A stretch of DNA of 6,806 nt from Nitrospirota bacterium (GTDB lineage: Bacteria; Nitrospirota; Nitrospiria; Nitrospirales; Nitrospiraceae): positions 1 through 6,806 of the forward strand of contig VBOM01000183.1 in NCBI GenBank assembly GCA_005877535.1. Reading direction: 5' to 3'. Under the pieces are notes generated by a model. The model searched no databases. It saw nothing but the letters and a program-made list of their open reading frames with translations, and had not been told where the DNA came from. Positions 1 to 6,637 of this stretch are shown in pieces. The translations under genes and the position numbers were made by a program. Position 1 is the first letter of the stretch; each line of letters opens with the position of its first letter.

Positions 1-28
1 AAATTATTGCTCCACGGTTTAAATTCAA

Positions 29-49
29 TGGTCCGCACATCTAGGACCA
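29..49. repeat. Short inverted repeat near the left edge
   Basis: The arms TGGTCC (29-34) and GGACCA (44-49) are perfect reverse complements separated by 9 bases. No T-run follows on either strand, so it does not look like an intrinsic terminator. It could be an operator-like site or chance. No promoter hexamers with acceptable spacing could be recognised around it. Confidence 0.3.
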
Positions 50-63
50 CAGGAGAAGACTGC

Positions 64-189
64 GCAGATGCTCAAAATGGCCGTCCAGCAAGGCCGCAGC
101 GAGCGAAGAGGCGAGGCGTACGCTTCGGTACGTAGAGCCTCTGAGCGATGCAAGAACGCCGCTGGCGGACTTTTTCAGCATCCTGCTGG
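64..189. repeat. Large imperfect palindromic (REP/MITE-like) element
   Basis: About 126 bases fold back on themselves. The left arm starts GCAGATGCTCAAAATGG, and the right arm, read in reverse complement, starts GCAGGATGCTGAAAAAGTCC. The centre is CGTAC-GCTTCG-GTACG at about 109-124, a tight 5-bp hairpin. The arms match imperfectly over their full length, and no transposase lies inside. I recall very similar sequences scattered through Nitrospira genomes, often between genes, but this is memory and not a search. The right arm contains a T5 run (171-175), so the structure might also act as a transcription terminator on the plus strand. An open frame runs through the element into the PsiE-like gene, which would give a false N-terminal extension from an ATG at 68. 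Confidence 0.75.
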
Positions 190-205
190 AGGCACGAATA
201 GGACC

Positions 206-721
206 ATGACACAAACCACAATTGAACAGACTCTCTCGAACAGCTGGCCCAAGCGATTCATGACCACGCTCACGGCCTATGACATCACTCGTGTCTGGGA
301 GGCGGGCACGCGATTCATCCTAAGCCTGCTCACCCTGACGATCCTCCTTGGTTTGGCAGGCGGCGTCATAAAAACATTTCTCGACCTGCGGCTTCTCCTG
401 TCAGCCGTCGTGGAAGTGGCCCTTCGGCAGGTAGTGGTCGACACCCTGACCCTGCTGGCTGTCGTCGAAGTGTTGAAGACCACTCTCGCATACTGTTCTG
501 ATGGGCGCGTCCGAGTCACGTTTATCATCGACACAGTCCTTGTAGTGATGCTGACGGAGGTCATCTCACGATGGTTCACGGGCGGGGAGTGGCACCAATT
601 TGCGATACTGGGAGCCATCTTAATCACGCTGGCTCTCATGCGCATCGTAGCCGTCCGATACAGCCCGGCGCCGCCGACGTTCACGCGAGAGGCCAATCAA
701 CTTGGACTCTCATTCCCGTAA
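206..721 (+). CDS. PsiE-like (phosphate-starvation-inducible) inner-membrane protein
   Basis: This is a 171-residue membrane protein. Hydrophobic stretches at about residues 36-58, 64-94, 105-122 and 131-150 suggest four transmembrane helices. The middle section has acidic and basic residues placed inside hydrophobic helices (VEVALRQVVVDTL, VVEVLKTTL, then a short polar turn SDGRVRV and a helix ending MLTEVI), which resembles the PsiE family. E. coli PsiE is about 136 residues and is Pho-regulated, with no known biochemical activity. The ATG at 206 was chosen because the frame upstream runs through a palindromic repeat. GGAGG at 188-192 is a possible but distant ribosome-binding site (13-base spacer), and an ATG at 260 is a less likely alternative. 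It is followed after 18 bases by a small same-strand gene and converges on the pst operon, which fits a phosphate-related role. The family call rests on pattern resemblance only, and no Pho box was visible upstream. Confidence 0.62.
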   Translation: MTQTTIEQTLSNSWPKRFMTTLTAYDITRVWEAGTRFILSLLTLTILLGLAGGVIKTFLDLRLLLSAVVEVALRQVVVDTLTLLAVVEVLKTTLAYCSDGRVRVTFIIDTVLVVMLTEVISRWFTGGEWHQFAILGAILITLALMRIVAVRYSPAPPTFTREANQLGLSFP

Positions 722-728
722 TTTCACC

Positions 729-734
729 AGGAGG
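729..734 (+). promoter_or_regulatory. Strong Shine-Dalgarno site (AGGAGG)
   Basis: A perfect AGGAGG lies 5 bases before the ATG at 740. It fixes the start of the 82-residue gene and supports the reality of this short reading frame. Confidence 0.85.
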
Positions 735-739
735 TTCCA

Positions 740-988
740 ATGCCAATAAGTTCTCTCCTTGAATCAGCTCCGGATGTTCATTCTTATACCGATACCCTCG
801 CGGCAACCATTCTCGGCCATCTCAATGAGCAGACGGTCATCAGTCTGGACTCGCTCATCTGGCTCATGCCTCAATATACCTGGAATCAAATTTTCCACAC
901 CGTCGACCAGCTCGCTCGATGCAACAAGGTCGTCCTTCGCCGTTACCGATTTAACTACACGCTCTTTTCCACCAATTTTCTGGCATAA
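740..988 (+). CDS. Conserved-looking small protein, possible winged-helix fold
   Basis: This is an 82-residue soluble protein of unknown function. It has no signal peptide and no membrane segment. The order is helix (about 17-28, TLAATILGHLNE), a short segment, helix (36-43, SLIWLMP), a turn at QYTWNQ, helix (48-60, NQIFHTVDQLARC), then two basic beta-like stretches (KVVLRRYRF, NYTLFS). This helix-helix-helix-hairpin order is what a winged helix-turn-helix looks like, with the third helix as recognition helix and the arginine-rich RRYRF hairpin as wing. The start is fixed by AGGAGG five bases upstream. It lies 18 bases after the PsiE-like gene and is probably co-transcribed with it. I recall similar short proteins in Nitrospira but know no function for them. 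DNA binding is an inference from the pattern. An alternative frame overlapping it (759-1004) lacks such a ribosome-binding site and is judged a shadow. Confidence 0.75.
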   Translation: MPISSLLESAPDVHSYTDTLAATILGHLNEQTVISLDSLIWLMPQYTWNQIFHTVDQLARCNKVVLRRYRFNYTLFSTNFLA

Positions 989-1012
989 CTACATTCTTCT
1001 GTAGCAGGCTAC
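989..1012 (+). repeat. Small alternating hairpin after the 82-residue gene
   Basis: CTACA (989-993) pairs with TGTAG (1000-1004), and the same GTAG (1001-1004) can instead pair with CTAC (1009-1012). The stems are only 4-5 bp and no T-run follows, so this is at best a weak 3'-end structure. It is the only fold close to the stop codon of the plus-strand gene pair. Confidence 0.25.
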
Positions 1013-1102
1013 GGGCCAGACTGTCACGGGAGCTTTTTGGAGTTGCGCTTGTAATATCATGGGGCGGGGCATCGCTCTGACTCTTCTCGACGAGGAAAGA
1101 TC

Positions 1103-1150
1103 AACCGCAACCTGTAGGATCAGCACGGCGTAACTTTCTGCAAGGCGGTT
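1103..1150 (-). repeat. Weak inverted repeat directly after phoU
   Basis: AACCGC (1103-1108) and GCGGTT (1145-1150) are perfect reverse complements 36 bases apart, ending exactly at the phoU stop codon. The large loop and the lack of a T-run on the minus strand argue against an intrinsic terminator. Apart from this and the small hairpin at 989-1012, I see nothing definite in the 162-base convergent gap (989-1150). Confidence 0.2.
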
Positions 1151-1825
1151 TCAGGAAGATCCTGGCGGAGTGGTGTGGCGAATGATCTTGCCCTCCACGA
1201 GATAGACTACCAACTCGGCGATGTTGGTGGCATGATCGGCCATCCGTTCGAGGTATTTGGCAATGAAGCTCAAGCGAATGGCGCGTGAAATCGTGCGGGT
1301 GTCCTCGATCATGAATGACAGGAGCTCGCGGAATAACTGCTCCATCAGATTATCGACGTAGGCGTCGTCCGTGAGCACCTTCCGAGCGAGCGTGGCATCA
1401 TCCTTGACGAACGCATCGATGCTTTGCTTGACCATCATCCGTGCCATATTACCCATCATTGGGATATCGATATAGGGTTTAAGCTGCGGTTCTTCGTTCA
1501 GCTCGATCGCCCGCTCACAGACATTCTCCGCCAGGTCGCTGATTCGCTCAAGCTCGGTGGCGATTTTCATTGCCGTCGTCACCAATCGCAAGTCTCGCGC
1601 GGCAGGTTGATGGAGGGCCAGTAGCCTGATACTCTCTTCGTCGATCTCCACATCCAAGGCGTTGATCTCGTGGTCCCGCTCGATTACCTGGCGGGCCAGG
1701 GCCGAGTCGCGCGTCACCAGAGCGGTGAGGGCCTGGTCGATCTGATTTTCCGCCTGACCGGCCATCCGCAGGAGCTTGGTCTTCAAGTCGGAGAGTTCTT
1801 CGTCAAAGTGGCGCTGTACCGTCAC
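1151..1825 (-). CDS. phoU: PhoU, phosphate transport and Pho-signalling regulator
   Basis: A 224-residue all-helical cytoplasmic protein of normal PhoU length. It contains two tandem PhoU repeats, each with the family's acidic metal-binding motif: ERISDLAEN at residues 93-101 and ERMADHATN at 193-201. The N-terminus (HFDEELSDLKTKLLRMAG) is typical. In characterised bacteria PhoU links the state of the PstSCAB transporter to the PhoR kinase and prevents excess phosphate uptake; that role is taken from the family. The start codon is GTG at 1825, five bases after the pstB stop, with only a weak ribosome-binding site (TTTGGG inside the end of pstB), so translation probably depends on coupling with pstB. 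The next in-frame ATG (codon 21) would remove conserved residues. It is the last gene of the operon, and no strong terminator follows. Confidence 0.97.
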   Translation of the reverse strand: MTVQRHFDEELSDLKTKLLRMAGQAENQIDQALTALVTRDSALARQVIERDHEINALDVEIDEESIRLLALHQPAARDLRLVTTAMKIATELERISDLAENVCERAIELNEEPQLKPYIDIPMMGNMARMMVKQSIDAFVKDDATLARKVLTDDAYVDNLMEQLFRELLSFMIEDTRTISRAIRLSFIAKYLERMADHATNIAELVVYLVEGKIIRHTTPPGSS

Positions 1826-1830
1826 AACGT

Positions 1831-2700
1831 TTACCCAAATCGTCCGGTGATATAGTCATCGGTCTGCTTCTTAGAAGGCGTGGTAAAGAGCTGCTTCGTG
1901 AGGCCAAACTCCACCAGTTCGCCGAGGTACATGAACGCCGTCCAATCGGACACCCGCGCTGCCTGCTGCATATTGTGGGTAACGATGACGACCGTCAAGT
2001 CTTGTTTCAAGGAAAAGAGCAGTTCTTCAATTTTGGCAGTGGCCACAGGATCCAGCGCCGAGCAAGGCTCGTCCATCAGCAAGACATCCGGTTTGACCGC
2101 GAGCGCGCGGGCAATACACAGCCGTTGTTGTTGCCCTCCAGAGAGACCCAAGGCACTTGCGTGGAGTCGATCCTTCACTTCATCCCACAGCCCTGCGCCT
2201 TTGAGCCCCTCTTCCACAATCTGATCTAACTGGCCACGGTTTCGGATTCCATGAAGACGTGGCCCATAAGCCACGTTTTCATAGATCGATTTCGGAAAGG
2301 GGTTCGATTTCTGAAAGACCATTCCGACACGTTTTCTCAAGTCGGTGATATCCACATCGGGACCATAGATATCCATACCGTCCAGCAGCATGGTACCTTC
2401 TAATCGAGCGCCTTCAACCAAGTCGTTAAGTCGGTTGAGGCATCGCAGCAGGGTGGATTTTCCGCAGCCTGATGGGCCAATGAACGACGTGACCTGATTT
2501 TTGATGATCTCGATATCGATTTTGAAAAGAGCCTGGCGATCCTCGTAAAAAAAGTTCACCTGATTCAAGGTAAGTTTGACGGCTTGAGTATTGGAATCGT
2601 TCCCGGGCGACTGGAGATGATGGTCCATCACCGTGAGCCTTTGTGAGTTGAGCGTGTGTGATTGGGACGGTTGTTGTGTCGATGGTGGAGAAGGGTGCAT
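1831..2700 (-). CDS. pstB: PstB, phosphate ABC transporter ATP-binding protein
   Basis: A 289-residue cytoplasmic ATPase that drives phosphate import through PstC-PstA. All nucleotide-binding motifs are intact: Walker [10 protein letters not shown] (75-83), Q-loop VFQKSNPFP (128-136), signature LSGGQQQR (186-193), Walker B VLLMDE (206-211), D-loop SALD (214-217) and H-loop VTHN (240-243). The [14 protein letters not shown] segment is characteristic of PstB among ABC ATPases. The protein is slightly long because of a polar N-terminus (residues 1-40, rich in Ser, Pro, Gln, His) before the first beta-strand at [12 protein letters not shown]. The ATG at 2700 was chosen because AGAGGA lies 6 bases upstream and overlaps the pstA stop. 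An internal ATG at 2628 (residue 25) with AAAGG upstream is a possible alternative giving 265 residues, closer to the usual length. It lies 9 bases after pstA and 5 before phoU. Confidence 0.98.
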   Translation of the reverse strand: MHPSPPSTQQPSQSHTLNSQRLTVMDHHLQSPGNDSNTQAVKLTLNQVNFFYEDRQALFKIDIEIIKNQVTSFIGPSGCGKSTLLRCLNRLNDLVEGARLEGTMLLDGMDIYGPDVDITDLRKRVGMVFQKSNPFPKSIYENVAYGPRLHGIRNRGQLDQIVEEGLKGAGLWDEVKDRLHASALGLSGGQQQRLCIARALAVKPDVLLMDEPCSALDPVATAKIEELLFSLKQDLTVVIVTHNMQQAARVSDWTAFMYLGELVEFGLTKQLFTTPSKKQTDDYITGRFG

Positions 2701-2705
2701 GAAGA

Positions 2706-2711
2706 TCCTCT
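2706..2711 (-). promoter_or_regulatory. Ribosome-binding site of pstB overlapping the pstA stop
   Basis: Read on the minus strand, AGAGGA lies directly before the ATG at 2700 with a spacer of about 5-6 bases and shares bases with the pstA stop codon TAG (2710-2712). It favours the longer pstB start and indicates translational coupling of pstA and pstB. Confidence 0.65.
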
Positions 2712-4419
2712 ATAACACTGAGCCTGCATACTTCTTGCGCAGGTGGTTACGAAGGATAATCGCTGTGAAATTCAAGAGGACTACGACGGTGATCAATACC
2801 AAGGTCGTGATGTAGACCATTGGTTTCGCTGCTTCCACATTGGGGGACTGAAAGCCCACGTCGTAAATATGGAATCCCAGGTGCATGAACTTTCGATCGA
2901 AGTGGAAAAAGGGCCAGGAACTGTCTACGGGGAGCGAAGGCGCAAGTTTAACGACTCCTGTCAGCATGAGCGGTGCCACCTCACCAGCAGCGCGGGCCAT
3001 TGCCAAAATCAATCCAGTCAGAATGCCTGGTAGGGCACAGGGTATCACGACTTTTATCATCGTTTCCAACTTGGTCGCGCCAAGGGCCAACGATCCCTCA
3101 CGAAACTCCCTGGGCACGGCGGCCAGTCCTTCTTCGGTGGCGACAATGACCACTGGCACTGTGAGTAAGGCCAGCGTCAGTGACGCCCATAGAATGCCAC
3201 CGGTGCCAAAAGTTGGTGTCGGGAGTCGTTCAGGAAAGAAGAGCTGGTCGAGAGTCCCGCCTATCGCGTAAATGAAAAAACCTAATCCGAACACACCGAA
3301 GACGATTGAGGGTACGCCTGCGAGATTGTTGACCGCGATTCTCACGAGACGAACCGAGGTGCCTTGTTTCGCGTATTCTCGGAGATAGAGCGCGGCAAGC
3401 ACGCCGAAGGGGACGACGGCAAGGCTCATGATGATGACCATCATGACGGTTCCGAATATGGCGGGGAAAATGCCGCCTTCAGTGTTGGCTTCTCTGGGCT
3501 CCTTGCTGAGGACAGACCACACATTCGTGAGATAGGTCCAGCTCTTGTGCAACAGGCCCATCTCGTTCGGCCGCAGCGCTCGAATGATCTGCCCTACTGG
3601 GATCTGTTTTTCTCGTCCGTTCGCATCCACCATCACGACAGAGTGTTCATTGAATTGCGCACGCAACGTTTCCAATTCTATGGTTTTCTGTTGGTAACGA
3701 GATTCAGCGTCGGCAACCTGTGCTTCGAGGTTACCAATCGGCCCCCTCTCGGTCGATTCTGTGGTGAGTAAACCTGATGGGCCGGAGCGTTCCTCCTTCC
3801 CCTCTCTCGTCGAGGGAGAAGGTGAGGAGGGATTTCCCATTTCGAACGCACGGATTTTCAATCGCGCACTCTCGATTTCGGCGTTAATAGAGCCGATTTC
3901 GATGTTCTCTATCCGGGTGATCTGTTGATGGAGGGCATTGGTGGTGCTGATAAGTGGGGCCAAGGCAATCCATCCACCTTCATTTCCTGCGGCCAGAAGC
4001 GTCTCTCCTTTGTACAGAGCCTTGATCCTGCCATACATGTTCCCCCATTCGCGGCGTTCCAGGAGCACAACATCTGCCGGATAGGTTTGTGACACAATCT
4101 GATCGTCGTTGACCCATTTGAAGTCAAGCCCATATAAATCCCGATTTCCGATCTTTACTCGAAGGCGGCCTCTCCCTTCTGGGCGATCCGGCGTGACAGA
4201 GCGAGGGATAACTTCACGTCCGGCCAGTTGCCCCGTCACGTGCTGTTGATCTTTAAGGGTCAGCTCGACGATATCCGAGGTCCAAAAGTATCCCAAGCCG
4301 TTGATCATGATCAAAAGCAACAGTCCAAAGACCATGAGCAGGGAGACCGAGACGCCGGCGGCGCATCCCCAGATGAAGACGTTCCCGGAGGCGAGGAATT
4401 TCTTGAATGGTGTGCGCAT
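2710..4419 (-). CDS. pstA: PstA, phosphate ABC transporter permease with enlarged periplasmic domain
   Basis: A 569-residue inner-membrane permease that forms the phosphate channel with PstC. One membrane helix (about 15-42) is followed by a 270-residue extracytoplasmic region and then the permease core, with further helices at about 318-345, 363-388, 407-428, 460-490 and 535-556. The permease-ATPase coupling (EAA) loop is clear: REFREGSLALGATKLETMI (437-455), then PCALPGI. The periplasmic part holds a segment (GNRDLYGLDFKWV, 91-103) shared with long PstA proteins of Pseudomonas type, and a coiled-coil hairpin (about 160-195 and 229-258). Between those helices is a low-complexity Ser/Pro/Glu/Arg insert (196-229) encoded partly by an imperfect palindrome. 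Classic short PstA proteins have about 300 residues. The ATG at 4419 shares one base with the pstC stop (TAATG), so translation is coupled. Confidence 0.96.
   Translation of the reverse strand: MRTPFKKFLASGNVFIWGCAAGVSVSLLMVFGLLLLIMINGLGYFWTSDIVELTLKDQQHVTGQLAGREVIPRSVTPDRPEGRGRLRVKIGNRDLYGLDFKWVNDDQIVSQTYPADVVLLERREWGNMYGRIKALYKGETLLAAGNEGGWIALAPLISTTNALHQQITRIENIEIGSINAEIESARLKIRAFEMGNPSSPSPSTREGKEERSGPSGLLTTESTERGPIGNLEAQVADAESRYQQKTIELETLRAQFNEHSVVMVDANGREKQIPVGQIIRALRPNEMGLLHKSWTYLTNVWSVLSKEPREANTEGGIFPAIFGTVMMVIIMSLAVVPFGVLAALYLREYAKQGTSVRLVRIAVNNLAGVPSIVFGVFGLGFFIYAIGGTLDQLFFPERLPTPTFGTGGILWASLTLALLTVPVVIVATEEGLAAVPREFREGSLALGATKLETMIKVVIPCALPGILTGLILAMARAAGEVAPLMLTGVVKLAPSLPVDSSWPFFHFDRKFMHLGFHIYDVGFQSPNVEAAKPMVYITTLVLITVVVLLNFTAIILRNHLRKKYAGSVL
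3790..3832. repeat. Imperfect palindrome inside pstA
   Basis: The left arm TTCCTCCTTCCCCTCTCTCG (3790-3809) mirrors the right arm, whose reverse complement begins TCCCTCCTCACCTTCTCCC and runs to TCG, with about three quarters of positions matching. It is in frame in pstA and gives the low-complexity peptide NPSSPSPSTREGKEER. Similar CCCTCTCCC-type palindromes are dispersed in many bacterial genomes and give peptides such as SPSPxGEGxGEG when read through; that comparison comes from memory. Confidence 0.6.
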
Positions 4420-6611
4420 TAGTACTGGCTATACTTCGTCCGCAACCGTTGCCTGATGACTTCCGCCACGGTATTGATCAGAAACGTAAACACAAATAAG
4501 AGTACGGCCGCCAGGAATAAGATGCGATAGAGTGTTCCGCCATGAGGGGCCTCTGGAATTTCCACGGCGATATTGGCCGATAACGTGCGAAAACCATTGA
4601 ACAGACTCCAGTCCATAATGGGGGTGTTCCCTGTGGCCATGAGGACGATCATGGTTTCTCCAATGGCCCGGCCAAAGCCAATCATCATGGCAGAAAAGAT
4701 TCCTGGACTCGCCGAAACAAGCACGAGCTTGACCAAGGTTTGCCAGCGGGTGGCTCCCAGCGCAAGAGACCCGGCAATCAAATGTCGTGGGACGTTGGAC
4801 AGTGCTTCCTCGGAAATACTAAAGATAATAGGCACGATGGCAAAGCCCATCGCAAACCCCACTATGAGGGCATTCCGCTGGTCATACCTGAGTCCCCAAT
4901 GGGTGGCAAACCAGGTTTTATAGTCGGCTCCGAACAGGAACGACTCGATCGGCTGGTTCAAGCTAAGACAGATCCAAACAGTACCGATGATGACAGGAAG
5001 CAGGACAAACGATTCTATCCCAGGGCGAAGGCGACGAATGAATGTGGCCGGGAGATATTGCCAAAGAATTGCCGTGACTGCGACGCTTGCGGGCAGGGCC
5101 ACGGTCATTGCGACCATCGCAGGAAAAATCCGTTCGAGTAGAGGTGCCAGCCACAAGCCGGCCAAAAAGCCCAGGATGACGGTCGGGAGAGCCGCCATCA
5201 TCTCGATGGTCGGTTTGATCTTGGCGCGAATATCGGGGTGCATGAACATCGACGTATAGATGGCGCTTAAGAGGGCCAGAGGCACTGCGACCAACATGGC
5301 GTATAGGGTCCCTTTCAGCGTGCCAAAGACCAGCGGAAGGAGGCCAAACTTTGCTTCAAAGTCATCCGCGCCGCTGGAGGATTGCCACACATGTTCCGGC
5401 CCCTCATAGCCTTCATACCATACGAGCTTGAACAGGGTTGCGAGTGTTATCTCCGGATGAGGGTTGTGAATCGCATAGGTGAGCAATTCTCCACGGTCGG
5501 TGAGGGCCACGGCTCCGTCGGCTTTGGAGGAAAATGTCAGAGTGCGAATCGCCTGGTGGTTCCCTGGAAACTTCAACAGAGTCTGTGCGGAGGTGGAGTA
5601 GTGGACAAAAAGATTGCCCTGCGTATCGCCGGTGATGAATCCTTTGTCGCGAAGCGATGGAGAGATCCAGGTGACGGGAGAAGGGTGCACATCGAACTGA
5701 TGTATCAGGCGAAAGCGAGTCGTCAAGCTTTCTTGAGCCTGACGCGTCGGCATCCAGACCGAGACGTCACCGGCGCTGGTGCCGATGGCCAGCGAACGAT
5801 CTCCAATCAAGTAGGACAGGGCGGTGACTGAAGTGCCGGCCGGCGCCACCGATGTGGTTTCGATCAATTTCGGCTGGGTGCCCTCTCGTACATCATAGTG
5901 GTAGAGGTTCCCGCCGGCCGTTCCAATCGAAAGTGTTTCGCCACGGCTGTCAAAGATTAAGGCGGTCACGGGCTCAGTGCCATGCCCAGTCAGTGCAACA
6001 GGGGCGGTCGCGACTGATGTGGCGGAGTACCAGAGGCGCCCTTGATCTGTCATGGCTACGGCGAGTGTGTTTCGCTCCGTTGGCTGATAGGCTAACCGAA
6101 TAATTTGCTCTTTGGGGGAAGTCAATTGCACAGGAGATCCGAGGGTGACCGTTGGAACGATGTGGCGTGCCCCCTCTTCGTAACTGGCTGCAAACTCGAG
6201 AGTCACAGGAATGATATGGCCATCGTCCGTGCCGAAGGCAAATCGATTGCCGCTCCCTACCGCTCGAGCAATGGAGGTGATGTGGGCCTTGGCTAAGCCT
6301 GAAGGAAGGTCATGGGTCATGGGCGTGCCGGAGCGTGCATTGAAGAAGCGAATCTGATGATCAGATCCTGCTGTGAGTTGATAGAGAATCTCTTGATATT
6401 CGTCCATTCCAACCAGGCTGGATTGCGGGAGCGCTTCTGGTGGAGGAGTGCCGGAAAAGTGACCGGTCGGGGTTCCTTGGGGAGGGAAAAACAAGGGGGC
6501 CACTTCTTTCACCAAGAAAATAAAAATACCGATAATGCTCAGGATGACGGCGATCCCGCCCATGGTAATAACGACTTGAGCAAGCTGATCAAAGATGTGA
6601 CGCCACATCAT
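4419..6611 (-). CDS. pstC: PstC, phosphate ABC transporter permease with inserted beta-propeller
   Basis: About 730 residues from the ATG at 6611 (TGG follows a second ATG at 6608). A first membrane helix (12-36) is followed by a large extracytoplasmic domain (about 68-393) with seven similar blade motifs, such as IGTAGGNLYHYDV and IGTSAGDVSVW, consistent with a seven-bladed beta-propeller. The permease core follows (about 423-728) with helices near 425-452, 470-492, 497-516, 532-552, 579-598, 633-660 and 694-717. The EAA loop is ISEEALSNVPRHLIAG then SLALGATRW (599-623). With PstA it forms the phosphate channel. An upstream TTG at 6707 gives 762 residues and has GAAGGAAG before it, but it overlaps pstS by 8 bases and its 32 extra residues read through a perfect palindrome. 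The ATG pair has no clear ribosome-binding site, so the start remains open. The stop overlaps the pstA start by one base. Confidence 0.95.
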   Translation of the reverse strand: MMWRHIFDQLAQVVITMGGIAVILSIIGIFIFLVKEVAPLFFPPQGTPTGHFSGTPPPEALPQSSLVGMDEYQEILYQLTAGSDHQIRFFNARSGTPMTHDLPSGLAKAHITSIARAVGSGNRFAFGTDDGHIIPVTLEFAASYEEGARHIVPTVTLGSPVQLTSPKEQIIRLAYQPTERNTLAVAMTDQGRLWYSATSVATAPVALTGHGTEPVTALIFDSRGETLSIGTAGGNLYHYDVREGTQPKLIETTSVAPAGTSVTALSYLIGDRSLAIGTSAGDVSVWMPTRQAQESLTTRFRLIHQFDVHPSPVTWISPSLRDKGFITGDTQGNLFVHYSTSAQTLLKFPGNHQAIRTLTFSSKADGAVALTDRGELLTYAIHNPHPEITLATLFKLVWYEGYEGPEHVWQSSSGADDFEAKFGLLPLVFGTLKGTLYAMLVAVPLALLSAIYTSMFMHPDIRAKIKPTIEMMAALPTVILGFLAGLWLAPLLERIFPAMVAMTVALPASVAVTAILWQYLPATFIRRLRPGIESFVLLPVIIGTVWICLSLNQPIESFLFGADYKTWFATHWGLRYDQRNALIVGFAMGFAIVPIIFSISEEALSNVPRHLIAGSLALGATRWQTLVKLVLVSASPGIFSAMMIGFGRAIGETMIVLMATGNTPIMDWSLFNGFRTLSANIAVEIPEAPHGGTLYRILFLAAVLLFVFTFLINTVAEVIRQRLRTKYSQY

Positions 6612-6637
6612 ATTGGTTGACTGGTGCGATATCGTGC

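Noticed and set aside
1..63. Possible promoter for the PsiE-like gene in the AT-rich left edge (TTGCTC, TTTAAATT)
   Set aside because: The hexamer-like sequences are only about 6 bases apart, not near 17, so no promoter can be supported.
68..205. In-frame extension of the PsiE-like protein by 46 residues from an ATG at 68
   Set aside because: The extension is encoded by the fold-back repeat at 64-189 and has the composition of translated repeat, not of a protein domain; no ribosome-binding site at proper spacing precedes 68 that would outweigh this.
277..696. 139-codon open frame on the minus strand opposite the PsiE-like gene
   Set aside because: Its product is rich in Arg, Thr and Ser with no recognisable fold, and the opposite strand encodes a coherent four-helix membrane protein. 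It is an antisense shadow.
1020..1026. CTGTCAC resembling a Pho-box half site (CTGTCAT)
   Set aside because: A second half site 11 bases on is missing, the site is in a convergent gap, and no gene starts nearby.
1084..1103. Possible hairpin TCTTCTC-GAC-GAGGAAAGA as a terminator for either convergent unit
   Set aside because: The stem needs a two-base bulge and no T-run follows on either strand.
2885..3271. Plus-strand open frame of 128 codons opposite pstA
   Set aside because: pstA is well supported in its own frame by the EAA loop and membrane helices; the plus-strand product is low-complexity and unlike any family.
5382..5831. Plus-strand open frame of 149 codons opposite the PstC propeller
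   Set aside because: It lies fully inside pstC, lacks a convincing ribosome-binding site and has no recognisable domain; the minus-strand frame shows regular blade repeats.
6627..6634. Short palindrome CGATATCG next to the large palindrome before pstC
   Set aside because: Eight bases are expected by chance often enough; it is not extended outward and no known operator matches it.
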